A stretch of 64,000 nucleotides of DNA from Brevibacillus humidisoli. Its GTDB lineage: Bacteria; Bacillota; Bacilli; Brevibacillales; Brevibacillaceae. How positions within the stretch are numbered: the stretch's first letter is position 1; every line of letters begins with the position of its first letter. The translations under genes were made by a program, and so were the position numbers. The stretch covers positions 2,995,970 through 3,059,969 of the forward strand of contig NZ_CP087263.1 in NCBI RefSeq assembly GCF_020923435.1. The letters are read 5' to 3'. Of this stretch, positions 8,223 to 17,690 are shown in pieces. The notes under the pieces are model-generated. The model saw nothing but the letters and a program-made list of their open reading frames with translations. It ran no database searches and was not told where the DNA came from.

Positions 8223-8548
8223 CTCGTTTCCTCCTCCACACGCTTTGCTATCCATACTTTCCTCTACCCTATATCAGCCAGGGGACAAAATCAACAGAGC
8301 AAAAATCTGTGTTCAGGCCAGCCTACTGCTGCTTCGGAAGATTTGGCAGGTTTGCCCGTTTGTGTTATCGTCTAGTTGGGAAAAGCGGTGGTAGTTGCCC
8401 TTTGTGGAAAAAACCACCTCGCTCTTTTGCAACAAAACGTGCAGATTGGGAAAAAGAAAAAGAAGAGGAAAAAAGCGAACGGAAGAAACGCACTCGACAG
8501 GCAGTTCTCCGCTCCGCCACCTCCTCGTCAGGAAAGGGAGTATTTGCA
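8223..8548. other. Intergenic region between divergent moaC and moeB-like gene
   Basis: 326 bp that must hold both promoters. I looked for a molybdenum cofactor riboswitch and could not recognise one. A purine-rich stretch (about 8438-8490) precedes the plus-strand gene. A long upstream extension of that gene's frame through this region has no RBS and low-complexity Lys/Arg composition, so I treat it as noncoding. Confidence 0.5.
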
Positions 8549-9574
8549 GTGGATATGCGTTATTCCCGACAGGTTTTGTTTGCCCCGATCGGTCGGGATG
8601 GTCAGGAAAAACTGGCCGCAAGCCGAGTGGCGATCGTTGGCATGGGAGCACTCGGGACCGTTTTGGCCAATCACATGGTACGCGCTGGAATCGGCTTTGT
8701 CCGGCTGATCGACCGCGATTTTGTCGAACCAAGCAACCTGCAGCGACAGATGCTCTATGACGAGACCGATGCCGAACAACATCTGCCGAAGGCGATGGCA
8801 GCTTACGACAAGCTGCGGCGGATCAACTCCCAGGTAATGTTGGAGCCTGTTGTGGCCGACCTGACGCCGTTCAACGCCGAACGCTGCCTGGCCGATGTCG
8901 ATCTCGTCCTCGATGCGACAGACAACTTTCAGGTTCGCTATCTGATCAATGATCTCTGCGTGAAACACTCCATCCCCTGGGTGTACGGGGGAGCAGTCAG
9001 TGCCAAAGGCATGTTCACGGCGATCCGCCCAGGCCTCACTCCTTGTCTGCGGTGCCTGTTTCCGGAGGCGCCCAAACCGGGTGACACGCCCACATGCGAT
9101 ACCGCCGGGGTGATCGGCCCAATCATCCATGTCATCGCCTCCTATCAAGCGACAGAAGCACTCAAGCTGTTGGTCGGTGCAATAGATGCCCTCAATCCAC
9201 ATCTGGAACACTTTGATCTATGGCAGAATCAGCATCAACAGATTCGGGTCTCCTCCGCGCGACGGATCGACTGTCCCACCTGTGTCCAGCATCAGTTCGA
9301 TTACCTTGAACCAGTGTCACAAGAGGGACTGGCTGCCTCGCTCTGCGGACGCAACACCATCCAGATCAGTCCGGCTGCCGATATGCAGCTTGACCTGAAG
9401 ACCTTGCAAGATCGTCTCGCTCCATTGGGCGAGGTGGAACGAAATCCGTTTCTGATCCGCTTCCATATTGATGATCATACACTGGTTGTATTTCCTGATG
9501 GTCGTGTGCTGGTTCAGGGGACGGATGACCCCGTACTGGCCCGTTCTCTGCACGCCAGGTATATTGGAGCTTGA
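8549..9574 (+). CDS. moeB: MoeB/ThiF-family adenylyltransferase
   Basis: A 341-residue E1-like enzyme that adenylates the C-terminal Gly-Gly of a sulfur carrier such as MoaD or ThiS. Visible are MRYSRQVLF, the nucleotide-binding loop VAIVGMGALGTVLA, RLIDRDFVEPSNLQRQ, the DATDNF motif and two CxxC zinc pairs (CLRC and CPTC). The C-terminal 80 residues form an extra small domain seen in some Firmicute members. GTG at 8549 is 8 nt after GGAAAGGGAG; the ATG at 8555 is the alternative. The moaC neighbour favours a role in Moco synthesis, but the sequence alone does not separate MoeB from ThiF. Confidence 0.88.
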   Translation: MDMRYSRQVLFAPIGRDGQEKLAASRVAIVGMGALGTVLANHMVRAGIGFVRLIDRDFVEPSNLQRQMLYDETDAEQHLPKAMAAYDKLRRINSQVMLEPVVADLTPFNAERCLADVDLVLDATDNFQVRYLINDLCVKHSIPWVYGGAVSAKGMFTAIRPGLTPCLRCLFPEAPKPGDTPTCDTAGVIGPIIHVIASYQATEALKLLVGAIDALNPHLEHFDLWQNQHQQIRVSSARRIDCPTCVQHQFDYLEPVSQEGLAASLCGRNTIQISPAADMQLDLKTLQDRLAPLGEVERNPFLIRFHIDDHTLVVFPDGRVLVQGTDDPVLARSLHARYIGA

Positions 9575-9664
9575 TCGCCCTCCCCATTTAGCTGGACGGT
9601 GAGATTTTGAAACTTTTTGTTGCGATTTTGTGAAAAGACTATGGTAGACGAAGCACATATCGAG

Positions 9665-9670
9665 TATAAT
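9665..9670 (+). promoter_or_regulatory. Likely -10 box of acnA
   Basis: TATAAT at 9665-9670, about 93 bp upstream of acnA. No good -35 is placed 17 bp upstream. I saw no clear cre or CcpC site here. Confidence 0.4.
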
Positions 9671-9762
9671 GAAGCCATAGCAAAGAAACGAAACCGGGTT
9701 TCATCTGATGAAACACTCTCGTTTCCTCTATCATTGCTTGATGAACAAGGAGGGTGATCGAT

Positions 9763-12492
9763 TTGTCGAACAAAGACGCTTATCAAGTGAAATCGACGCT
9801 GCAAGTAGGAGATCGCTCCTACGCTTACTATCGACTGCAGGGGCTGGAAGAGAAGGGGATTGGCCCTGTCTCCAAGCTGCCGTTCTCGATCAAGGTACTG
9901 CTGGAAGCTGCCGTTCGCCAATTTGACGGTCGTGCGATTTCCAAAGAGCATGTACAGCAGTTGGCCAACTGGACCGAGGGACGTGACGCCAACAGCGAAG
10001 TACCGCTGATGCCTGCTCGTATCGTGCTGCAGGACTTCACCGGTGTTCCCGCCGTGGTTGACCTGGCTGCCATGCGCGAAGCAATGAAAGCAAAAGGTGG
10101 CGATCCGAAACGGATTAACCCGCTGGTACCAGTCGATCTGGTTATTGACCACTCTGTGATGGTTGACGCATTTGGTTCTGCAGATGCGTTGGAAACAAAT
10201 ATGAATCTGGAATTCGAACGCAACGAAGAGCGCTACCGCTTCTTGCGCTGGGCGCAAACGGCGTTTGACAATTTCCGTGCCGTGCCTCCGGCGACCGGTA
10301 TCGTTCACCAGGTAAACCTGGAGTACCTCGCTACCGTCGTGGCCACCCGTGAAGTAAATGGCGAAATCGTGGCCTTCCCTGACTCGCTGGTAGGAACCGA
10401 CTCTCACACCACCATGATCAACGGCCTGGGTGTAGTCGGTTGGGGTGTCGGCGGTATCGAGGCAGAAGCGGGCATGCTCGGCCAGCCGCTCTACTTCGTC
10501 ACACCAGAAGTGGTCGGCTTCAAGCTGACCGGTACGCTGTCCGAAGGAGCGACTGCGACCGACCTGGCTTTGACCGTTACCCAGATGCTGCGGAAAAAAG
10601 GCGTGGTCGGCAAGTTCGTCGAGTTCTACGGCCCCGGCTTGTCAAGCATTTCACTGGCTGACCGTGCGACAGTAGCCAACATGGCTCCGGAATACGGTGC
10701 TACGATGGGCTTCTTCCCGGTTGACGCCGAGACACTCAACTACCTGCGTCAGACTGGCCGCAGTGAAGAGTTGATCACACTCGTAGAAGCCTATACCAAA
10801 GAACAAGGTCTGTTCCGTACGGACGACACTCCGGATCCGGTCTTCAGCGAGACGCTCGAACTGGATCTCTCCACCGTCGTGCCTAGTTTGGCTGGTCCTC
10901 GCCGTCCGCAAGACCGTGTCGAACTGACTGCGATGAAGGAAACCTTCAACAACAGCCTGCGCACCCCGATTGAGAAAGGCGGTTTCGGTCTGTCCGAAGA
11001 TAAAATCGCCGCCCAATCGGAAGTGGTTCACCCGAACGGCGAAAAGAGCGTATTGAAAACTGGTTCCGTGGTTATCGCCGCGATCACTTCCTGTACCAAT
11101 ACATCCAACCCGAGCGTGATGCTGGGTGCAGGACTGGTAGCGAAAAAAGCCGTAGAAAAAGGCTTGATTAAACCTGCTTACGTAAAAAGTTCGCTGGCGC
11201 CAGGTTCCCGCGTCGTAACCCAATACCTGAGGGACGCAGGTCTGCAGGAATATCTCGACCAACTCGGCTTCCATACCGTGGGATACGGCTGCACCACTTG
11301 TATCGGCAACTCCGGTCCGCTGCCGGACGAGATCAGCAAAGGGATTGCTGACAACGATCTGACGGTAGCAGCGGTGCTTTCGGGTAACCGCAACTTCGAA
11401 GGGCGTATCCATGCTCAGGTAAAAGCCAACTACCTGGCTTCGCCGCCGCTGGTCATCGCCTATGCACTGGCTGGTACCGTGGACATCGACCTGACCAAAG
11501 AGCCAATCGGAACCGGCAAAGACGGTCAGCCCGTCTATCTGAAAGACATCTGGCCGACACCGCAAGAAGTCGCAGAAGCGACCAAGAAAGCGATGAACCC
11601 AGAATTCTTCCGTGCCGAGTACGAGCACGTCTTTACGGCCAACAAGCGCTGGAACGAGATCCCGACACCGGCTGGCGATCTGTACGAGTGGGACGAAAAG
11701 TCCACCTACATCCAAGAGCCGCCGTTCTTCAAGGATCTGAGCGACGAAGTAGGCCATATCGCTGACATCAAAGGTGCAAAATCAATGGCCCTGCTTGGTG
11801 ATTCGGTAACAACCGACCACATCTCGCCGGCAGGAAACATCGCGCCAACCAGTCCGGCCGGTCTCTACCTGCAGGAAAAAGGAGTAGAACGGAAAGACTT
11901 CAACTCCTACGGTGCCCGTCGCGGTAACCACGAAGTGATGATGCGCGGTACGTTTGCCAATATCCGCATCCGCAACCAAATGGCACCGGGCACAGAGGGC
12001 GGCGTCACCACGTACCTGCCGACAGGCGAAGTGATGTCGATCTACGATGCCTGCATGAACTATCAAGACAACAACACGCCGCTGGTTGTCCTCGCCGGCA
12101 AAGAGTACGGGACAGGAAGCTCCCGCGACTGGGCGGCAAAAGGTACCTTCCTGCTCGGCGTGAAAGCGGTCATCGCTGAAAGCTACGAGCGGATTCACCG
12201 CTCCAACCTGGTGGGCATGGGTGTCCTGCCGCTGCAGTTCGCCAACGGCGAAAGCTGGCAATCGCTTGGCATCACCGGCAAAGAAACATTTGACATCGTC
12301 GGTCTTGGCGATGACGTACAGCCGGGCCAAAAAGCAAAAGTAAAAGCAACCCGCGAAGACGGCAGCACGTTTGAATTCGACGTGATCGTCCGTCTCGACA
12401 GCACCGTGGAAATCGACTACTACAAAAACGGCGGTATCCTGCAAACGGTACTGCGTCAGTTGATGGATGAGAATCCGGTAGCAGTAGGCTGA
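9763..12492 (+). CDS. acnA: Aconitate hydratase A
   Basis: The TCA-cycle enzyme interconverting citrate and isocitrate, 909 residues, also known as CitB, with RNA-binding moonlighting in Bacillus. The three cluster cysteines are in [11 protein letters not shown] (about residue 443) and [14 protein letters not shown] (about 510). Other family motifs are [34 protein letters not shown] and [15 protein letters not shown]. Start choice: GTG at 9754 abuts the AAGGAGG and is too close, whereas TTG at 9763 is 9 nt away and gives the usual MSNKDAY N-terminus. It is a single gene closed by a terminator at 12517. Confidence 0.97.
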   Translation: MSNKDAYQVKSTLQVGDRSYAYYRLQGLEEKGIGPVSKLPFSIKVLLEAAVRQFDGRAISKEHVQQLANWTEGRDANSEVPLMPARIVLQDFTGVPAVVDLAAMREAMKAKGGDPKRINPLVPVDLVIDHSVMVDAFGSADALETNMNLEFERNEERYRFLRWAQTAFDNFRAVPPATGIVHQVNLEYLATVVATREVNGEIVAFPDSLVGTDSHTTMINGLGVVGWGVGGIEAEAGMLGQPLYFVTPEVVGFKLTGTLSEGATATDLALTVTQMLRKKGVVGKFVEFYGPGLSSISLADRATVANMAPEYGATMGFFPVDAETLNYLRQTGRSEELITLVEAYTKEQGLFRTDDTPDPVFSETLELDLSTVVPSLAGPRRPQDRVELTAMKETFNNSLRTPIEKGGFGLSEDKIAAQSEVVHPNGEKSVLKTGSVVIAAITSCTNTSNPSVMLGAGLVAKKAVEKGLIKPAYVKSSLAPGSRVVTQYLRDAGLQEYLDQLGFHTVGYGCTTCIGNSGPLPDEISKGIADNDLTVAAVLSGNRNFEGRIHAQVKANYLASPPLVIAYALAGTVDIDLTKEPIGTGKDGQPVYLKDIWPTPQEVAEATKKAMNPEFFRAEYEHVFTANKRWNEIPTPAGDLYEWDEKSTYIQEPPFFKDLSDEVGHIADIKGAKSMALLGDSVTTDHISPAGNIAPTSPAGLYLQEKGVERKDFNSYGARRGNHEVMMRGTFANIRIRNQMAPGTEGGVTTYLPTGEVMSIYDACMNYQDNNTPLVVLAGKEYGTGSSRDWAAKGTFLLGVKAVIAESYERIHRSNLVGMGVLPLQFANGESWQSLGITGKETFDIVGLGDDVQPGQKAKVKATREDGSTFEFDVIVRLDSTVEIDYYKNGGILQTVLRQLMDENPVAVG

Positions 12493-12516
12493 TTGACGGG
12501 AATAGAGTGACAGGAG

Positions 12517-12541
12517 AACGGCGGGGAACCGCCGTTTCTTC
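12517..12541 (+). terminator. acnA terminator
   Basis: AACGGCGG (12517-12524), GGAA loop, CCGCCGTT (12529-12536), then TTCTTC. Twenty-five bases past the acnA stop. Confidence 0.8.
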
Positions 12542-12644
12542 TATGTGGAGTGGACGTCGGTCCCTTGTTGGGGGCACCGTACAATTGGGGAGTGGCGTTC
12601 AGGCTAGAAAGCCAGGGTAGGAATCCAATCGTTCGCACATGACG

Positions 12645-12700
12645 AAAGCCCTTTGGTTTTGCCGGTAGGCAAGGCCAAGGGCTTTTTTGGTGAGTTTTTT
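12645..12700 (+). terminator. Orphan intrinsic terminator before the CRISPR array
   Basis: AAGCCCTTTGG (12646-12656) pairs with CCAAGGGCTT (12675-12684) with one bulged base, followed by TTTT and a second T7 run. It is 105 bp beyond the acnA terminator and no gene precedes it, so the 100 bases between may be a small RNA. Confidence 0.55.
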
Positions 12701-12775
12701 TCTGAGCAAACCCTTTCTTGGGGGAGGATCAAAAACACTTTTCATACCGCTACGATTTGTTATATCGGCACTTCG

Positions 12776-13603
12776 GTTTTAATTCTTGATAGGTACGATT
12801 ACAAACTCCGGAGGTTATCGATGACTACACCAGCGGAGACGGTTTCAATTCCTCATAGGTACGATACAACCGCGACGGATCAGAGGGGCAGGCCTTTGTG
12901 GTTGCGTGAGTTTCAATTCCTCATAGGTACGATACAACCATATGGTTTGATGGATGGGAAAATGTTCTATACAAGTTTCAATTCCTCATAGGTACGATAC
13001 AACCCACGTCACTACTCCGGGTGTGCCCTCAGTACTATTAGTTTCAATTCCTCATAGGTACGATACAACCGCGGCAATTGACGGGAAATGGCGGCGACTT
13101 AACGTGTTTCAATTCCTCATAGGTACGATACAACCCCTTCCGCGCGGAGGCGTGCGATCTCATTCGGTTGCCGTTTCAATTCCTCATAGGTACGATACAA
13201 CCCCACCAACTGGGACTATAGGACGAGTTATCTTGATCAGTTTCAATTCCTCATAGGTACGATACAACCCCGGAGGATACACTGACAGCTAAGCGCAAGA
13301 CCGAGTTTCAATTCCTCATAGGTACGATACAACCGAAATCGGCTGAATATTATCGAATGAACGCCGAGAAAGGTTTCAATTCCTCATAGGTACGATACAA
13401 CCCACGTTGCAATCTTTGGTTGATTGGTTCAATCAACTGTTTCAATTCCTCATAGGTACGATACAACCGGAGGACGCGCAGTTTCTCGAAACCCGGAAGT
13501 TTCAACGTTTCAATTCCTCATAGGTACGATACAACCTTTTCGATAGATTGGGAATATCGCGCACCAAGTAGGTGTTTCAATTCCTCATAGGTACGATACA
13601 ACC
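12776..13603 (-). CRISPR. CRISPR array, 12 intact repeats plus one decayed repeat
   Basis: Twelve identical 30-bp repeats start at 12842, 12910, 12975, 13041, 13106, 13173, 13240, 13305, 13373, 13439, 13507 and 13574. Each begins GTTTCAATTCCTCATAGG and ends TACGATACAACC. Spacers are 35-38 bp. A degenerate copy with several changes and one inserted base lies at 12776-12805. Reverse-complemented, the repeat ends in ATTGAAAC, the 8-nt 5' handle of type I-B/III crRNAs. Transcription is therefore probably on the minus strand, with the leader beyond 13603 and the decayed repeat at the old, leader-distal end. No cas gene is present in the window. Confidence 0.97.
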
Positions 13604-13745
13604 CCCAAAAACCCCCGACAACAATAGGATTCTCCAACCCCTGTCACACTCCTGCTTTTCATTATCTGCGAAAACCTAAAGATGGAAAAGCCATAGATTC
13701 CCTCCACTATACTTCATCTTTCTCATCTTTCCTCCAACACACAAA
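13604..13745 (-). promoter_or_regulatory. Probable CRISPR leader
   Basis: The noncoding stretch next to the last intact repeat, on the side predicted to be leader-proximal. It contains a TATAGT -10-like element on the minus strand (around 13707-13712) and no reading frame of note. Assignment rests on the orientation argument, not on a recognised leader sequence. Confidence 0.5.
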
Positions 13746-13793
13746 ATGTCGTCGATCCCCCGGGTTTCCGACGCTACTAGGGATCGACGACAT
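13746..13793 (-). terminator. Long perfect hairpin after the IclR gene
   Basis: A 14-bp perfect inverted repeat ATGTCGTCGATCCC (13746-13759) with its complement at 13780-13793, 20-nt loop, followed on the minus strand by TTTTGTGTG. It is 90 bp past the IclR stop and would separate that gene from the CRISPR leader. Confidence 0.6.
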
Positions 13794-13882
13794 ATCCACT
13801 CTTAGAACAAGCTCACCAAATATCCACTGATCATAACACCAGCCTAATCAAAACGACCGCCATTCCCGCTGCGCTCGCCATC

Positions 13883-14626
13883 CTACTTGATCATCTTGCC
13901 CATTCTCCAAGCCGCTTCCATCACCGGTCCAGAGATTTCTTTCATTCTCTCCATCGTCAAGCGGTTGGATGGACCCGATACTGCCAGAGCAGCCACGATC
14001 TTCCCGAATCCGTTAAAAATCGGCGCCGCGACCGCTGCTGCTCCTAGTTCTCGTTCTTCCACGCTGGTGGCATAGCCCAAGCTACGTATCTCTTCCAACT
14101 GCTCTACATAGGCAGACTTATCTACCGTATCCGGCCAGTCAGGGTCATGCAAAATATCCGCCCGTGTCGCTTCGTCGGCATAAGCGACCAGTACCTTGCT
14201 GGAAGCGCCAACGGCCAGCGGCATCCGTGCACCGACGGGAGCGACGCGGCGAATCGCTTGGTTGCTCTGCACGGCCTGGATGCGGATCCGCTCTTTATTG
14301 TCGCTCACGTACAAGCTGATCGTCTCTCCTACCAGATCACGCAGCCTCTCCATCTCCGGCAGCAGGATTTGCGCCGGATCATCGGAGCGGGACATATTGG
14401 CGGACAATTCCCAGATGCGGAATCCCAACCGATACTTTTCCGTTTGCGGATCACGGATCACAAACCCCTTCCCCTCCAATGAAGCGAGCAGACGGTGTAC
14501 CGTGCTTTTATGCAGGGATATGCGGTTGGCGATTTCGCTTAATCCCAGTTCGGTGGTCTCTGTGAAGCAGAGCAAAATGTCCAGTGCCCGTTCAACAGCC
14601 CGTACGGTCGACTTTTGTTCTTCCAC
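13883..14626 (-). CDS. IclR-family transcriptional regulator
   Basis: A winged-helix N-terminal domain (AVERALDILLCFTETTELGLSEIANRISLHKSTVHRLLASLE) followed by the IclR effector domain (MERLRDLVGETISLY, YATSVEERELGAAAVAAPIF, LAVSGPSNRL). GTG at 14626 follows GGGGGAG and gives 247 residues, the normal family length. A longer form from GTG at 14689 adds 21 residues but has no RBS. No enzyme gene is adjacent, since sftA lies upstream on the same strand and the CRISPR array downstream, so the regulon and ligand (often an aromatic acid or sugar acid) cannot be guessed. Confidence 0.88.
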   Translation of the reverse strand: MEEQKSTVRAVERALDILLCFTETTELGLSEIANRISLHKSTVHRLLASLEGKGFVIRDPQTEKYRLGFRIWELSANMSRSDDPAQILLPEMERLRDLVGETISLYVSDNKERIRIQAVQSNQAIRRVAPVGARMPLAVGASSKVLVAYADEATRADILHDPDWPDTVDKSAYVEQLEEIRSLGYATSVEERELGAAAVAAPIFNGFGKIVAALAVSGPSNRLTMERMKEISGPVMEAAWRMGKMIK

Positions 14627-14788
14627 AACTCTCCCCCGCTTTCGAGCAGCGTCATGTGAATGAAGGTAAGATTCCCCGTGTCGTTTCACTAGCTGAAATG
14701 TGGTTTTACTATTAAGTATACTTGAAAACCAGTTAATTTAACATATCTGATGCGTCAAACCGGGAAAAGAGCGTACATTCGGCACCGC

Positions 14789-17464
14789 CTAAAACAGGCT
14801 CGTCCCTTCTGTCAGTGCTTTGGCATCCTCCGGAGAAATCAAAACCGTACGCGGTTTTCCCCCGCTCTGGCCGGATACGTACCCATCAGCCTCCATCATT
14901 TCGATCAGGCGGGCCGCCCGATTGTAGCCGATTCGAAAACGACGCTGCAGCGCTGAAGCGGAAGCCTGTCCTTGCTCCGCCGCATGAACGAGCGCTTCAA
15001 AATAGAGTGGATCTTCCCCTGCATCATAGGATTGAACAGATTGTTCCAGCTCCTCTTTGGTAAACAGGTAGTCTGGTTTTCGCTGTCGCTTGATCAACTC
15101 GGTAATCCGCTCGATCTCATCGTCGGACACGAAGTTGCCTTGCAGACGGACTGGAGCTGCCCCGCTCTCCAGGAACAGCATATCGCCGCGCCCCAGCAGC
15201 CGCTCCGCGCCAGACTGATCCAGAATGGTCCGCGAATCGATCTGGGAGAAGACAGCAAACGCGAGTCGGGTCGGCACGTTTGCTTTGATGTTGCCGGTGA
15301 TGACATCAACAGATGGCCGCTGTGTGGCCAGCAGCAGGTGGATCCCGCACGCCCTGGCCTTCTGCGCGATGCGGATAATCGCATCCTCCACATCCTGCGG
15401 TGAGACCATCATCAGATCAGCCAGCTCGTCAATGATAATCACGATATACGGCAGAGCCTCCTCCGCAACGCGGTTGTACCGTTCAATGTCGCGAGCGCCA
15501 GCGTCCACAAACAGCGCATAGCGCCGCTCCATTTCCTCTACAGCCCACTTCAGCGCGGCAGTCGCCTGCTTGGCATCGGTGACGACAGGTGTGACCAGAT
15601 GCGGCAGGTGATTGTACGGTGCCAGCTCTACCATCTTGGGATCGATCAGCAGCAGCCGGACCTGATCTGGACTTGCTTTGAACAACAGGCTGACGATGAT
15701 TGAATTGATGCAGACGCTTTTTCCGGAACCCGTCGCCCCAGCGATCAACCCATGCGGCATTTTTTTAATGTCGGCGACGATCGCCTCACCGCCGATGTCC
15801 ATGCCAAGTGCCACTGCCAGAGGTGACGGATGTTCGCGGAAGGTAGCAGACTCGATGATTTGGCGGATATAGACCGGCATGCTTTTGCGATTGGGTACCT
15901 CAATACCGACCGCGTTTCGTCCGGGAATCGGCGCTTCAATGCGGATATCCTTGGCGCTCAGGCTCAACTTGATATCGTCGGACAGTCCGGTGATCTTGTT
16001 TACCTTTACCCCGGGCGCAGGCTGCAGTTCAAAACGGGTCACGCTGGGCCCGCGGACAATCCCCACAACCTGTGCCTGAACGTTGAAGTTTTCCAGCGTT
16101 TCCTCCAAGAGCCGTCTCTGTTCGCTCGTTGACTCCTCATCTGCTTGTTCCAACTGCGGCGGCGATTGCAGCAAGTCAAGCGGAGGGTAGCGGTAAGTTT
16201 CCTGCCGCCCTTCAGCCGCTCTGCCAAACATCCTGTCCGGCACGTTTGAAGGTGTGACCGTACGGGCAAACGACGGGCCTGCCACGGGTTGCATGGATGG
16301 GCGGGTTTGCTCCGATCGCACCTGGTCTTCCATTCGTTCCCGTTCCTCATTATGATGCTGCTGCAACCACAGCTCTTTGGTCATCTCCTGTCCAGTAGCG
16401 GACCAAGAAGACGTTGGAGCCGCATCCAGTGTGACGGCCGCCTCATCATCTGGGTCGTGATCCGCGTTCGTTCCCAATTCGGAAGAGACTGCCAACTCCG
16501 CAGCCGCGCCCACCACTCGGTCAGTCTCCTCGGCTTGGTCAGTCTCCTCAGAATGATATGATCTGCTCCTAGCCTCTCCTTGCAAAGACCCGTTCCGTTC
16601 ATCGCTGAGCTGGTTCGCTTGTGCGTCGGCACCGGTCTCTCGTGGCAAGAATGGGGAGAAGTTGGTTGCTTTGCTGTCAATGTGCTCTCCTGATGTGCCC
16701 TCCTCTGGACTGCGCTCTCCCCTGCTGTTTTCTTCTGGCTTGTTTTCTTCTACTGCCGACTGCTCCCACCGATTTGTCAGATCTACTGCAGCCGGAGATG
16801 CCTTTTCAACGGCGGCAGATCCGTTCTCCTGCTCATCGCCGCTGTTCACATCTGCCATCCGTTCATCTCGCAGCGGATCTGACTCCGAGTGTTCTTGCTC
16901 GCTCTGATGGAACTGGTTACGGGACGGATCGTCCGAAACACGTCGTTGATTGGGATCGATCCTGCCGTATATGGGAGAAATGATTTCTGTCGCTTCCAAA
17001 CTGGCGCTTTCTTTGTGACGTTCCGCTTTTGGCGTCCTTTGCTCCCTCGACCGTTCCCGGTTCGACTCGTTCACCTGCTCTTTGTTTTCCCATCGTTTGG
17101 ACGGTGGGACTTCTGCTTGAGAAGCAGGCTGCTCTTTACTTGCAACTCCCTCTTTGTCCTGTTCTCGGCGCGTCGTCGATTGGGCGAACAGCTCGTATGG
17201 AGCCGGCAGATCGTCACTCCCCCGCGAGGTTCGCTTCGGCTGATCGGGAATGACAGGAAACCGAAACTGCCCACGCCGCTCCGCTCCCCGCTCTTCCTCC
17301 GGGGGTGAGGATCGGCGCCTCTTCCGGTCTTTGGGATAAATATTTTTGGAGCGAGCCTCCAGAGATCGCGGCTTCACAGCGTGCGAGGAGAGATCAGGCG
17401 GGCGTTGTTCCCCTTCCGCTTCGCTCATTAAGTTTTTCCATAGCTGTACAATCCACTTCCACAT
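14789..17464 (-). CDS. sftA: SftA-type DNA translocase (FtsK/SpoIIIE family, soluble)
   Basis: An 891-residue DNA pump that clears chromosome DNA from the closing septum. The first ~420 residues are a charged, low-complexity Glu/Arg/Ser-rich linker with no membrane helix, which separates it from SpoIIIE and matches Bacillus SftA (YtpS). The motor follows: alpha region around NFNVQAQVVGIVRGPSVTRFE, Walker A GATGSGKS near residue 573, LLLIDPKMVELAPYNHLPHL, Walker B IVIIIDELADLMM, and the gamma winged helix GYNRAARLIEMMEADGYV at the end, which reads polar KOPS/SRS motifs. ATG at 17464 has AAAGGA upstream. Confidence 0.93.
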   Translation of the reverse strand: MWKWIVQLWKNLMSEAEGEQRPPDLSSHAVKPRSLEARSKNIYPKDRKRRRSSPPEEERGAERRGQFRFPVIPDQPKRTSRGSDDLPAPYELFAQSTTRREQDKEGVASKEQPASQAEVPPSKRWENKEQVNESNRERSREQRTPKAERHKESASLEATEIISPIYGRIDPNQRRVSDDPSRNQFHQSEQEHSESDPLRDERMADVNSGDEQENGSAAVEKASPAAVDLTNRWEQSAVEENKPEENSRGERSPEEGTSGEHIDSKATNFSPFLPRETGADAQANQLSDERNGSLQGEARSRSYHSEETDQAEETDRVVGAAAELAVSSELGTNADHDPDDEAAVTLDAAPTSSWSATGQEMTKELWLQQHHNEERERMEDQVRSEQTRPSMQPVAGPSFARTVTPSNVPDRMFGRAAEGRQETYRYPPLDLLQSPPQLEQADEESTSEQRRLLEETLENFNVQAQVVGIVRGPSVTRFELQPAPGVKVNKITGLSDDIKLSLSAKDIRIEAPIPGRNAVGIEVPNRKSMPVYIRQIIESATFREHPSPLAVALGMDIGGEAIVADIKKMPHGLIAGATGSGKSVCINSIIVSLLFKASPDQVRLLLIDPKMVELAPYNHLPHLVTPVVTDAKQATAALKWAVEEMERRYALFVDAGARDIERYNRVAEEALPYIVIIIDELADLMMVSPQDVEDAIIRIAQKARACGIHLLLATQRPSVDVITGNIKANVPTRLAFAVFSQIDSRTILDQSGAERLLGRGDMLFLESGAAPVRLQGNFVSDDEIERITELIKRQRKPDYLFTKEELEQSVQSYDAGEDPLYFEALVHAAEQGQASASALQRRFRIGYNRAARLIEMMEADGYVSGQSGGKPRTVLISPEDAKALTEGTSLF

Positions 17465-17690
17465 GTTGCTTCGTCCTTTCTTGCTCTTTGAGGCAGCAGA
17501 ATTCGTTCGCGCTTGTTCTTTTATCTTATCATGAATTGCTAGGTATTTTTGCCATCCCTGATTATTTTCTCTTTCCCGAAACTTTCCGCATGTTGTAACG
17601 TATACACATGTGGGTGTTCATTCAGCTCATGGCTGTTCCGCGTTCGGCGCAGCCAACTAATGGCACGAAAACAAGAAAGAGGTGTACCAG

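Noticed and set aside
8223-8548. Molybdenum-cofactor riboswitch between moaC and the MoeB-like gene
   Set aside because: No segment matched the aptamer core as I know it. A covariance search would settle it.
12653-13256. Plus-strand frames through the CRISPR array
   Set aside because: They translate the repeat itself (recurring SIPHRYDTT) and are artefacts of a repeat unit read through in phase.
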